This document shows, one piece after another, positions 1-6,473 of a DNA stretch of 6,890 nucleotides. The translations under genes and the position numbers were made by a program. Source of the stretch: Saprospiraceae bacterium (GTDB taxonomy: Bacteria > Bacteroidota > Bacteroidia > Chitinophagales > Saprospiraceae); NCBI GenBank assembly GCA_013002625.1, contig JABDJE010000225.1, forward strand, positions 1 through 6,890, given 5' to 3'. Each line of letters opens with the position of its first letter. Position 1 is the first letter of the stretch. Below the pieces are notes generated by a model, which was not told the DNA's origin, did no database searches, and saw nothing but the letters and a program-made list of their open reading frames with translations.

Positions 1-797
1 GTGTATACACCATCAGATTTTATAGCAGTAGCTTCTTCGACCCAGTATCCCGTATTTTCGTTAAATGACCATACAAGAATTTCTTCTGGAGCATTATCAG
101 CTAGGCTACCGGGTAGTGGAAATTCCAAGCTGGCGTTTACGCCTTCTCTTAAATTCAATTCAGCACCCGTGTTAGAAGTAAGATCAACAGCCATCATACC
201 ATAAGTTGCCAATTGAAAGGCTTCTCCAATTTCATTTGTGGCACGCAAATCACCAGGCATGGTTGCATTAAGGTCCTCTGAGGTCGGATCATACCAATGC
301 GCATATACATTAACCTGACCGTTATATTCATTACCGGCAGCATCTTTAAATGCATTGGCTGGAAATTGAATTTTTGCGCCATCATCCAATGTAATTGTAC
401 CACCAATGGTGCCATCTATATTACCTGCAAGATTGCGCTCTACCATTTGAACCCTTAAAAATGAAAGCTTACCAGGTTCAGGCATATAGAATTTGAAGTT
501 TTCGAAATAACCACTTTCCGTAAACGTCAATAAGGCGCCATCTTCACGGGCACTTTCATCATTGATGATGAAGTATCCGTTTTCATCAGTCTTGTATTGC
601 TCATTTTCATACTGAATTGTAACTTCTCCAAGTGCATTTCCGAGTTGATCGGTTACGATTCCAGAAACGCCGGAAGCTACAGTGACTTTTGGAGGTTGGT
701 ATATAATTTCAGATTGACTTTCCTCTATTATATCTTCTTCGCAACTGGTGAACAGCATTCCGAATACCAGCAGCGCTAATAAATATTTCAATTTCAT
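1..797 (-). CDS. Surface lipoprotein with carboxypeptidase-regulatory-like domain (3' end outside window)
   Basis: The reading frame is open from an ATG at 797 to the window edge (265 whole codons), so the C-terminus is missing. Residues 1-19 form a lipoprotein signal: Lys-rich start, hydrophobic core, then F-T-S-Cys19, a good lipobox. Cys19 is followed by Glu-Glu-Asp and further acids, resembling the Bacteroidota lipoprotein export signal that sends lipoproteins to the cell surface. Residues about 42-118 look like a CarboxypepD_reg beta-sandwich (SGVSGIVTDQLGNALGEV, then KTDENGYF). Residues about 128-265 match a Bacteroidota family region recalled from related proteins, with FPANAF (145-150), a conserved MPGDLRA (180-186) and a VWSFNENTGYWVEE-like segment near 242-255. 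No catalytic residues are visible; a structural or binding role at the surface is inferred. It is transcribed divergently from the CBS gene. The exact function is unknown. Confidence 0.85.
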   Translation of the reverse strand, partial: MKLKYLLALLVFGMLFTSCEEDIIEESQSEIIYQPPKVTVASGVSGIVTDQLGNALGEVTIQYENEQYKTDENGYFIINDESAREDGALLTFTESGYFENFKFYMPEPGKLSFLRVQMVERNLAGNIDGTIGGTITLDDGAKIQFPANAFKDAAGNEYNGQVNVYAHWYDPTSEDLNATMPGDLRATNEIGEAFQLATYGMMAVDLTSNTGAELNLREGVNASLEFPLPGSLADNAPEEILVWSFNENTGYWVEEATAIKSDGVY

Positions 798-826
798 AAT
801 TTTTCTTTTAAGTCTCATAAAGATTT

Positions 827-836
827 AGGTCGACCT
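827..836. repeat. 10-bp perfect palindrome in divergent intergenic region
   Basis: AGGTCGACCT is its own reverse complement. With one mismatched pair (826/837) the symmetry extends to a T/A pair at 825/838. It sits 30 bp upstream of the lipoprotein start codon on the minus strand and stands out as GC-rich in AT-rich surroundings. The place is right for an operator or other dimeric protein site, but function is inference only; a palindrome this short can arise by chance. Confidence 0.3.
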
Positions 837-930
837 TACACTTAATATATATCAGGATTTGACTTATTACGTTGCGTTGAGTATCAAAAAAATTATAATT
901 CTAATATTGTTTTATAATGTAGAATATAAT

Positions 931-959
931 TTGACATTATAGCATATAATTATTATATT
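931..959 (+). promoter_or_regulatory. Possible promoter for the CBS-domain gene
   Basis: TTGACA at 931-936 is followed after 17 bp by TATATT at 954-959, which is the spacing and sequence of a classical sigma-70 promoter, 43 bp upstream of the ATG at 1002. Bacteroidota primary sigma factors normally prefer TTTG / TAnnTTTG instead. A near-match to that -7 box, TATTTTG (975-981, one base short), lies closer to the gene. The region is so AT-rich that either match may be chance; which one is used cannot be decided here. Confidence 0.3.
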
Positions 960-1001
960 ATACTTCATATATTTTATTTTGCCCAATAAAATAACACCGC
1001 C

Positions 1002-1457
1002 ATGATGAATGAATCCGTATCAACAATCATGTCTACCGAATTAATTACGGTAACACCTTCGAATACGCTATCACAAGTACGAAAATTGTTTTTATCGAAT
1101 AAGATTCATCATTTACCGGTAGTTAACGGACGTAAGTTAGTAGGTATTCTTACGACTTATGATCTTTGGAAGAATGAAATTGCACCACAGGATTACAGTA
1201 GTACACTCGTCTCGGAAGTAATGACACATAAGGTTGCAAGATTATTACCCACCGACAAGGTTGGTACTGCTGCTGAGGTATTCCTAGACCATCGGTTTCA
1301 TGCCCTTCCGGTTGTCAATGAAGAAGACGAAATATTAGGAATAGTAACTTCTTTTGATGTGCTTCTTTATGAATTTGGAAAAGAATACCCTAATCCTATT
1401 CTATTTCAACATTTATTCAAATCCAAGGAACATAAAGAAATTACGTACGCAGATTAA
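1002..1457 (+). CDS. Tandem CBS-domain protein
   Basis: This 151-residue protein consists almost entirely of two CBS domains forming one Bateman module, residues about 4-58 and 68-123, with a short C-terminal tail (124-151). Each domain has the expected H-x-LPVV strand (36-41 and 100-105) and a nucleotide-contacting GhxT/SxxD motif: Gly48-Thr51-Asp54 and Gly113-Thr116-Asp119. Both candidate sites are therefore intact. CBS modules bind AMP, ATP, SAM or related adenosyl ligands and usually regulate a partner domain or protein; here no effector domain is fused and no obvious partner is adjacent, so the target is unknown. It has no signal peptide and should be cytoplasmic, unlike its secreted neighbours. 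A second ATG follows the first directly; the first is taken. It is probably monocistronic or loosely linked to the gene 158 bp downstream. Confidence 0.9.
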   Translation: MMNESVSTIMSTELITVTPSNTLSQVRKLFLSNKIHHLPVVNGRKLVGILTTYDLWKNEIAPQDYSSTLVSEVMTHKVARLLPTDKVGTAAEVFLDHRFHALPVVNEEDEILGIVTSFDVLLYEFGKEYPNPILFQHLFKSKEHKEITYAD

Positions 1458-1470
1458 GGAAAGAATACTT

Positions 1471-1512
1471 CGATCATGCTTCATTATATTGATATTGATC
1501 GGGGTATTCCCC
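1471..1512. repeat. Inverted repeats just after the CBS gene (possible weak terminator)
   Basis: CGATCA (1471-1476) and TGATCG (1496-1501) are perfect 6-bp inverted arms around a 19-nt loop, starting 13 bp past the CBS stop codon. A second hairpin, GGGG (1501-1504) with CCCC (1509-1512) around a 4-nt loop, abuts it and shares base 1501, so the two would compete. No T-run follows, so this is not a canonical intrinsic terminator. It could be a weak 3' stability structure or chance. Confidence 0.2.
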
Positions 1513-1615
1513 TAATCTGAATTCAAGGTAATCACTGCATCGTCGCTTATATATAAGTACTAACTTGGTTGCAATCCCATTGAGATCAAATTTTACAACC
1601 TGATAAAGATCTACA

Positions 1616-1960
1616 ATGAAACGAATGAGCCTATATGTCTTAATAGGGTTAACTATATCCTTAACCCAATGTGACATTCTACCGCTGACCAAAGCCACTG
1701 AATTATCAACAGCTGGCTTTATAATCACCGAAGATGATCGTGATAAGAAATTCTATTTGCAAGATATCGAAGATGGTTCAGTAATCGAACTTAAGTTCTT
1801 CTTTGACAGCAATGAAGATCTTCATTTTGATGAATTCAACTATGTAGAGGTGAAAGGTCTATTCACGAAAGCAAAAAATGTCCTCTATGTGGAAGAATTA
1901 CATCCCTCCACCAAGGAATGTAATGCTTCTTCTATTGCCCTCGCTTCAGCTTTACACTAA
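1616..1960 (+). CDS. Small secreted or lipid-anchored protein of unknown function
   Basis: The 114-residue product begins MKRMSLYVLIGLTISL, a short basic then hydrophobic export signal, followed by T-Q-Cys19. This resembles a lipobox, but Gln at -1 is unusual (Gly, Ala or Ser is normal), so lipidation is likely rather than certain. The mature part, about 34-96, alternates short beta-like strands (GFIITEDD, KFYLQDIEDGSVIEL, YVEVKGLF, VLYVEEL), a pattern compatible with a small OB-fold-like barrel of the sort found in periplasmic proteins; this is a guess from the pattern. The acidic middle and polar C-terminus give no catalytic motif. The first ATG is chosen; a second in-frame ATG at codon 4 would shorten the signal. 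The gene ends 3 bp before the convergent protease gene stop. An 84-codon frame on the other strand (1474-1728) overlaps its start but lacks any recognisable feature. Confidence 0.65.
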   Translation: MKRMSLYVLIGLTISLTQCDILPLTKATELSTAGFIITEDDRDKKFYLQDIEDGSVIELKFFFDSNEDLHFDEFNYVEVKGLFTKAKNVLYVEELHPSTKECNASSIALASALH

Positions 1961-1963
1961 TAC

Positions 1964-4900
1964 TTAGCGTATCAAACTGATTTTCCTGTAATGACTTCCA
2001 TTTGCATTGGACAGCCTGATGATATATGACCCGGCCTCAAGGTTCGAGATGTCCAGGCTTGTATGATTCTTCATCTTTGAGCTTTGCAACAACTGTCCGG
2101 CAAAACTTAACAACTCTAAATTCCAACTCTCAAAACTATTTCCTTCATCATGGACATTTAACAAACCTGAAGTCGGATTTGGATAGATATTAAATCTCGA
2201 ACCGTCTTCAAGTATATCCTCTGTCGATGAAATTACATTTGCATTGACGTTTATAACAAATCTTGTTAAATCAATCCATCCTCCGGCACCATCTATAACC
2301 GTAAACACAAACCCATCTTCTACATCCTCTGTTCCTTCATGAACGTATTTGATTAGTCCATCATCTATGTCCGCTTGTGTGAATTGATCACCAACCACCA
2401 TCATACCTTCATTGAATAATATACTTCCAAATTCAGGAAGCTCAACCAACGTATAAATTAATTCATCGGGTACATTGTCTGAATCCTCGGTAAGTAAATT
2501 TGTACGCAATACACGTCCTGCCATACCTGTCGGCACATCAAGTTTGATATTGTTTATCAATTCAGGATTATTCAAGCTTGTATTGGAGCACAGCTCTATT
2601 TCAAAACCCTGCAATTGTCCGCCCTCTCCGGCATCTGTATCTTTTATTTCGAGTGTCCATGGACCTTGAATATCTTCGCCATTAAAGATGCTTAAATCCG
2701 TTTTTTCCGGTTTCATAACTAACCCAGAATTTAGATTACATCCAAAGCTAACAGGTGAATCGCTGTCAAATCCAACATTTAAATTGGCTGTAAAACATCT
2801 GTTCTCAAACAATAATGCTTCGGTGTTCAGTGGACTGAATAACCTTACCTGCAAATCTCTAATCCTCAAGTGCAGCGCCTTTATATTGGTAATATTAACA
2901 TCACTGATTTGTCCGGCCTCAAATACTTCGATAACTGAAGTCACCGTCGGATTCCCCGTTGCAGATATGTTTTTAGGAAGGTCTTCTGACTCAAAAGATC
3001 TACAGCTTAAGGCCACTGTTCCAAATGTCTGAATCGGACTGTATATTTTCTCTGAGCATTTATTTGAAGCTGCAACACGCCAATAATAAAGTGTACTATT
3101 TTCTAGAGCAATTTGAGGGGTAATTGAATCTATATTCAACCCTTCTTCAAAAATGACATTCGACGCACCAAAAACTGGCGACTTGGATACTTCAAGTGTA
3201 TACTCGGTAGCGTTAGTTACGCCATTCCAAATAAACTCAGGCGTGCCACCGAGGCCATCTGTACCGTTTGCAGGAGATATCAAGCCGAAGCCATCAAAAT
3301 TTGTACTCGTAACATCCAATGAGATAATTTGATACACAGTATCAGCATCCTGGCTTACAGCACGTAAAGTAATATCGTAGATGCCGGATTGAACACTGTT
3401 GTCAAGGTCAAATGTTAATACACTTTGACCGTCTGAAGGCATTGGGTTTTGGGAAAAATTAGCGGCCGCCCCTTCCGGCAGTCCGTCTATAATATCTAAT
3501 GTAATTTCATTATCAAAACCTAAAAAAGCTGTGCCAACAACCTTGGATTCAAGCGCATCTGGCAAGCAGAGTTGATAGCTGTTCCTTTCAAATTCTACAA
3601 AGAATCCAGGTTCTGTGGGTTCTGAAATGATTAATTCTGATATCCCAATATCGAAGAATATATTATCATGGGCTTTTACTTTTAAACGAGCGTCCTGTGT
3701 AACACGATTAGGTATTATTATAAGTTCTTCACCATCATTGGGTGTACGACCTTTTAATAAATAATCAAAATTAAGACCACCGTCACTTGACAGATAGATA
3801 TCAACCAACTCAGCATTAACAGGCGCCTTATCTGTATTGGCCACATCCCATTTAATCGTTAAAGTATCTCCGACCTCTTTAAAGAGAACCTGATTAGGAT
3901 AATTGATTTTAAATGGTCCTGCAGAGGCAGTTGATTTGAATGATATATCTTCCCATACTGTGTATCCTGCGCCAGGGTGATTGTCTCGAACGGTAAACCT
4001 GAAATCAAAATCTCTTGAATAAGTTGGGAGGACTTCTGTCTTTTCTGAGATTCCATTTAATATGGCACTCAGTTGTGGAAATGTTCTGAGTGTATTTGTG
4101 GTTGGAGGGAAAGATCTGAAACTTGGTGCATCGCCTATTGGTGACCCGAGGGTACTTACCTGGCCTGTATTCATTTGTTCCCAATTGTAGGTAAGAATAT
4201 CTCCATCAATATCTGTCGCACTGGCATCCAGTTCAAAAGGTGTTGAAATAGGTATAAAAAATCCATCTTCATAGTCCATATTAATGTCTGGCGTATGATT
4301 GTCTGATTCTTCCTTCTCACCACAGCCAATTGCTGCTTGATAATTAATGAATTGTTGCAAACTCCCGACATGGAAATATTGATCCCTACTCCCTACATTG
4401 TTAGCTGAACCGCAAAGATTACCGCCATATGATAGGATGGTAGACCCACTGCCAGGTTCCCATGCTGTACCCGGAGATAATTGATCAAGTGCTGTTGGAC
4501 AATTGTTCCAAGTATGTCCACCTGTGAATTGATGACCAATTTCATGTGCAGTCGTTCTTGCTACGAAGTTGGGTACATTACTGGTTCCAATACAACTAAC
4601 GCCAGCACCTTTTATCGGGTCATTGCAGACAGCAGCCGGAAATGCTACGCCGCCAACATCAGTGCATCGAGTCGTAAAAACGTGGCCAATGTCATAGGCA
4701 TTACTACCTACTCTACTATTGATGAATCCAGTATTCTGGAGTAGGATTTCACTGCCGACATTTGGCATTTCAAAAGGATCATCTGCTACAGTTAAGTTGA
4801 TTAACAGATCATTGTCATCAATAAGCTCAAACTTCGTAGCAATATCATTTTCAAATATCATATTAAGCCTGTTGACACCTGTGTTCATCCGACTCAATAC

Positions 4901-5572
4901 ATTTTCTAAGGTACCAAACAACTGACCCCATGCGCCTGTACAGGACAGTGCAAGTCTGTAGGTTGTTTTAATGACCGGCTCATCAGCAGCCTTAAAAGAA
5001 TTTGTACGAACAGCATTGCGTTCTTCCAAAATCGCGGACTCGTAGGCACTTACACCACAGGATTTTTCCATATCTCTGGTGTCAGCAACATCATGGATTA
5101 CATAATATGAAACATGGTATTCATTCGCATCTCTAAAGTAGGGATCGATGTAAATCGTGCCGCCACGACTTGAAATAACAGCGTGAAATCCTTGGGTGCC
5201 GTAATCTATTCTTGCTTGCTCTCCTGTCTTTGGGTTATATCCTCTGAAACTCTTTATCTGCGGGTATTTTGCTGATAAAACTGGACTAAAACACGGGCTT
5301 TCAATGAATTCAAAACTATGGGCTTCCCCATTCGGATAAGGAAGACTTAAGTTGAGTTTTTTTGATGGGTTTTCTTTCTCATGACCTGCTTTCTTAAGAT
5401 GTCTTTTCATGGCATCCATATTCAACTTGAATGTTAAATATTCAGAAGGCTCTGTTTCTCGCTCTTTGATATTTTTATCTGCAATTTCCTGTTCGTCTAC
5501 GATCTGCCAAATGTCTTGTGCGCCCAGATAATTGGCAACAAAAATGAAAGCTAAAATAAAATGTAATTTCAT
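1964..5572 (-). CDS. T9SS-secreted multidomain reprolysin-like (metzincin) metalloprotease
   Basis: A 1202-residue extracellular zinc endopeptidase. Regions in order: signal peptide 1-19 (cleavage probably after GAQ); prodomain about 20-195 with a Cys172-Gly-Val motif; catalytic domain about 200-415 with zinc ligands His343, His347 and His353 and catalytic Glu344 in HEIGHQFTGGH, followed by a Met-turn-like STILSY (377-382); Ig/cadherin-like domain about 430-550 (DIDGDILTYNWEQ); beta-sandwich domains about 553-650 and 656-756; fibronectin III-like domain about 760-852; proprotein-convertase P-like domain about 858-996; CSPG/cadherin-like repeat about 1030-1112 (FTQADIDDGLIKYVHEG); type A T9SS sorting domain about 1126-1202 (FNIYPNPTSG to the end), which directs outer-membrane passage and is normally cleaved. 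Seven Cys lie in the catalytic domain, suggesting disulfides. The likely role is degrading extracellular protein; the substrate is unknown. The zinc motif has Thr350 where metzincins have Gly, and Leu380 replaces the Met-turn Met. Start chosen for the signal peptide directly after ATG. Confidence 0.93.
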   Translation of the reverse strand: MKLHFILAFIFVANYLGAQDIWQIVDEQEIADKNIKERETEPSEYLTFKLNMDAMKRHLKKAGHEKENPSKKLNLSLPYPNGEAHSFEFIESPCFSPVLSAKYPQIKSFRGYNPKTGEQARIDYGTQGFHAVISSRGGTIYIDPYFRDANEYHVSYYVIHDVADTRDMEKSCGVSAYESAILEERNAVRTNSFKAADEPVIKTTYRLALSCTGAWGQLFGTLENVLSRMNTGVNRLNMIFENDIATKFELIDDNDLLINLTVADDPFEMPNVGSEILLQNTGFINSRVGSNAYDIGHVFTTRCTDVGGVAFPAAVCNDPIKGAGVSCIGTSNVPNFVARTTAHEIGHQFTGGHTWNNCPTALDQLSPGTAWEPGSGSTILSYGGNLCGSANNVGSRDQYFHVGSLQQFINYQAAIGCGEKEESDNHTPDINMDYEDGFFIPISTPFELDASATDIDGDILTYNWEQMNTGQVSTLGSPIGDAPSFRSFPPTTNTLRTFPQLSAILNGISEKTEVLPTYSRDFDFRFTVRDNHPGAGYTVWEDISFKSTASAGPFKINYPNQVLFKEVGDTLTIKWDVANTDKAPVNAELVDIYLSSDGGLNFDYLLKGRTPNDGEELIIIPNRVTQDARLKVKAHDNIFFDIGISELIISEPTEPGFFVEFERNSYQLCLPDALESKVVGTAFLGFDNEITLDIIDGLPEGAAANFSQNPMPSDGQSVLTFDLDNSVQSGIYDITLRAVSQDADTVYQIISLDVTSTNFDGFGLISPANGTDGLGGTPEFIWNGVTNATEYTLEVSKSPVFGASNVIFEEGLNIDSITPQIALENSTLYYWRVAASNKCSEKIYSPIQTFGTVALSCRSFESEDLPKNISATGNPTVTSVIEVFEAGQISDVNITNIKALHLRIRDLQVRLFSPLNTEALLFENRCFTANLNVGFDSDSPVSFGCNLNSGLVMKPEKTDLSIFNGEDIQGPWTLEIKDTDAGEGGQLQGFEIELCSNTSLNNPELINNIKLDVPTGMAGRVLRTNLLTEDSDNVPDELIYTLVELPEFGSILFNEGMMVVGDQFTQADIDDGLIKYVHEGTEDVEDGFVFTVIDGAGGWIDLTRFVINVNANVISSTEDILEDGSRFNIYPNPTSGLLNVHDEGNSFESWNLELLSFAGQLLQSSKMKNHTSLDISNLEAGSYIIRLSNANGSHYRKISLIR

Positions 5573-5623
5573 TGAATTGAATTAGTTACTAAATAACGGA
5601 TTTAACCACCGATTAGAATTCCA

Positions 5624-5631
5624 CAAATATA
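5624..5631 (-). promoter_or_regulatory. Bacteroidota-type promoter for the metalloprotease gene
   Basis: On the minus strand these bases read TATATTTG, an exact match to the TAnnTTTG -7 box, ending 51 bp upstream of the protease ATG. A TTG at 5657-5655 lies 23 bp further upstream, at the outer limit of the spacing reported for the -33 element. Within the spacer is a 5-bp inverted repeat, AATGC (5632-5636) / GCATT (5643-5647), which could be an operator half-site pair but is short. A 5' UTR of roughly 45 nt is implied. No Shine-Dalgarno sequence precedes the ATG, as is common in this phylum. Confidence 0.5.
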
Positions 5632-6257
5632 AATGCATTATGGCATTGTAGGTTCAATAATATGGTCTGCCCACGACAAAATTGAGCACGCCCGCAAAGA
5701 ACAATGTGCAACTTGACATCGCTCGTATTGATAACGATTTACTCCTATCTGTTTTTCATAATTATTTCGATATTAAAATATTGTTTCGACGATCCATGAT
5801 CCTCAAATCTATCTAGAAATCATAAGCGGTATAGGATTGATCATCAAAACTATTCAATTCATGCGTGAATACAATTATCCAAAGTTTTAAGGTATGGGAA
5901 TCAGGAACAATATTTGCCATAAGTTATATTAGCTTATGACTGAACTCACACTTGAAATATTCAATTATATACGAGTATGTACAAGGAGTGAAGTCACTAT
6001 TTGAGCAATGGTTTTTATGCAGAATATCCATGCAATTTGGGCTTTGTTGCCAAGTAGTTGGATCGTCGAGACTGATGTTGTCTTGTAATTTGCAAAAAGG
6101 CTGATTATTGGATTTTTAAAATTTTATTTATTTGAGAAATCAATTTAAAGATCTTTAAAGGAGACGAGTAATTCATATTAAATAAATGTCTTATACATAT
6201 TAATATATTACATAAAATATTGATATATAAGATTATATAAATTATAAAAAAATGTCA

Positions 6258-6265
6258 TATATTTG
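6258..6265 (+). promoter_or_regulatory. Candidate upstream -7 box
   Basis: TATATTTG matches TAnnTTTG exactly at the edge of the AT-rich block, 208 bp upstream of the peroxidase ATG. There is no TTG at the right distance for a -33 element. It could start a long leader for the peroxidase gene or an unannotated small transcript, or it may be a chance match in AT-rich DNA. Confidence 0.2.
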
Positions 6266-6401
6266 ATTTGCTTCATCCAGATGGTTCACTCAGAAATTAA
6301 TTTTGAGTTTCCACAACAGTAGAAAACAAGAAAGCCGATTTTTTTGGTTTGAACTATGCCAATTCATACCTTAGAAAGTCAATTTCTTTAAGCGAATTAC
6401 T

Positions 6402-6409
6402 TATATTTG
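6402..6409 (+). promoter_or_regulatory. Bacteroidota-type -7 box for the peroxidase gene
   Basis: TATATTTG is an exact TAnnTTTG match 64 bp before the ATG at 6474, giving a leader of roughly 55-60 nt. No TTG or TTTG is present at the expected -33 position, so the promoter may be weak or need an activator. The box is identical to the one in front of the divergent protease gene. Confidence 0.4.
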
Positions 6410-6473
6410 CCAAGTTTCAATTAAACTGCAAAACAGAATTATTTTACCTGTGGGCATAAACCAGAATCGTAGG

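Larger units (their letters stand above)
5632..6473. other. Long intergenic region without a credible gene; AT-rich core
   Basis: No reading frame of 60 codons or more occurs on either strand. The part near 5661-5816 is less AT-rich and holds a 51-codon stop-free plus-strand frame without a good start; it might be a decayed gene remnant, but its translation is not recognisable. An imperfect hairpin (CATAAG 5918-5923 / CTTATG 5933-5938) has no T-run after it. Two ribosome-site-like motifs, AAGGAG at 5983-5988 and AAAGGAG near 6156-6162, precede no convincing gene. About 6165-6265 is almost pure A and T, suggesting a bendable or easily melted promoter-proximal segment. It may serve the divergent protease and peroxidase genes as an extended regulatory region, or be decayed sequence. 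Confidence 0.6.

Noticed and set aside
1..10. Perfect 10-bp palindrome GTGTATACAC at the window edge
   Set aside because: It lies inside the lipoprotein coding sequence and is explained by Val-Tyr-Thr codons; chance is enough.
1..204. Plus-strand frame at the left edge, starting with GTG
   Set aside because: It lies antisense within the lipoprotein gene, whose frame has a clear signal peptide and domain; this one has neither.
1474..1728. 84-codon minus-strand frame overlapping the start of the small exported protein gene
   Set aside because: No signal, domain or ribosome site; the overlapping plus-strand frame has an export signal and fits snugly against the convergent protease gene.
2475..4925. 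Several plus- and minus-strand frames of 64-114 codons inside the protease gene
   Set aside because: All sit within the continuous 1202-codon protease frame, whose domains are recognisable throughout; these are shadows.
6039..6051. GGGCTTTGTTGCC, reminiscent of insertion sequence termini of the GGCTTTGTTG type
   Set aside because: No inverted partner, target duplication or transposase frame nearby; a short resemblance only.
6008..6088. 26-codon plus-strand frame with AAGGAG upstream at 5983-5988
   Set aside because: The ribosome-site-like motif is about 19 bases from the ATG, too far, and the peptide has no recognisable feature.
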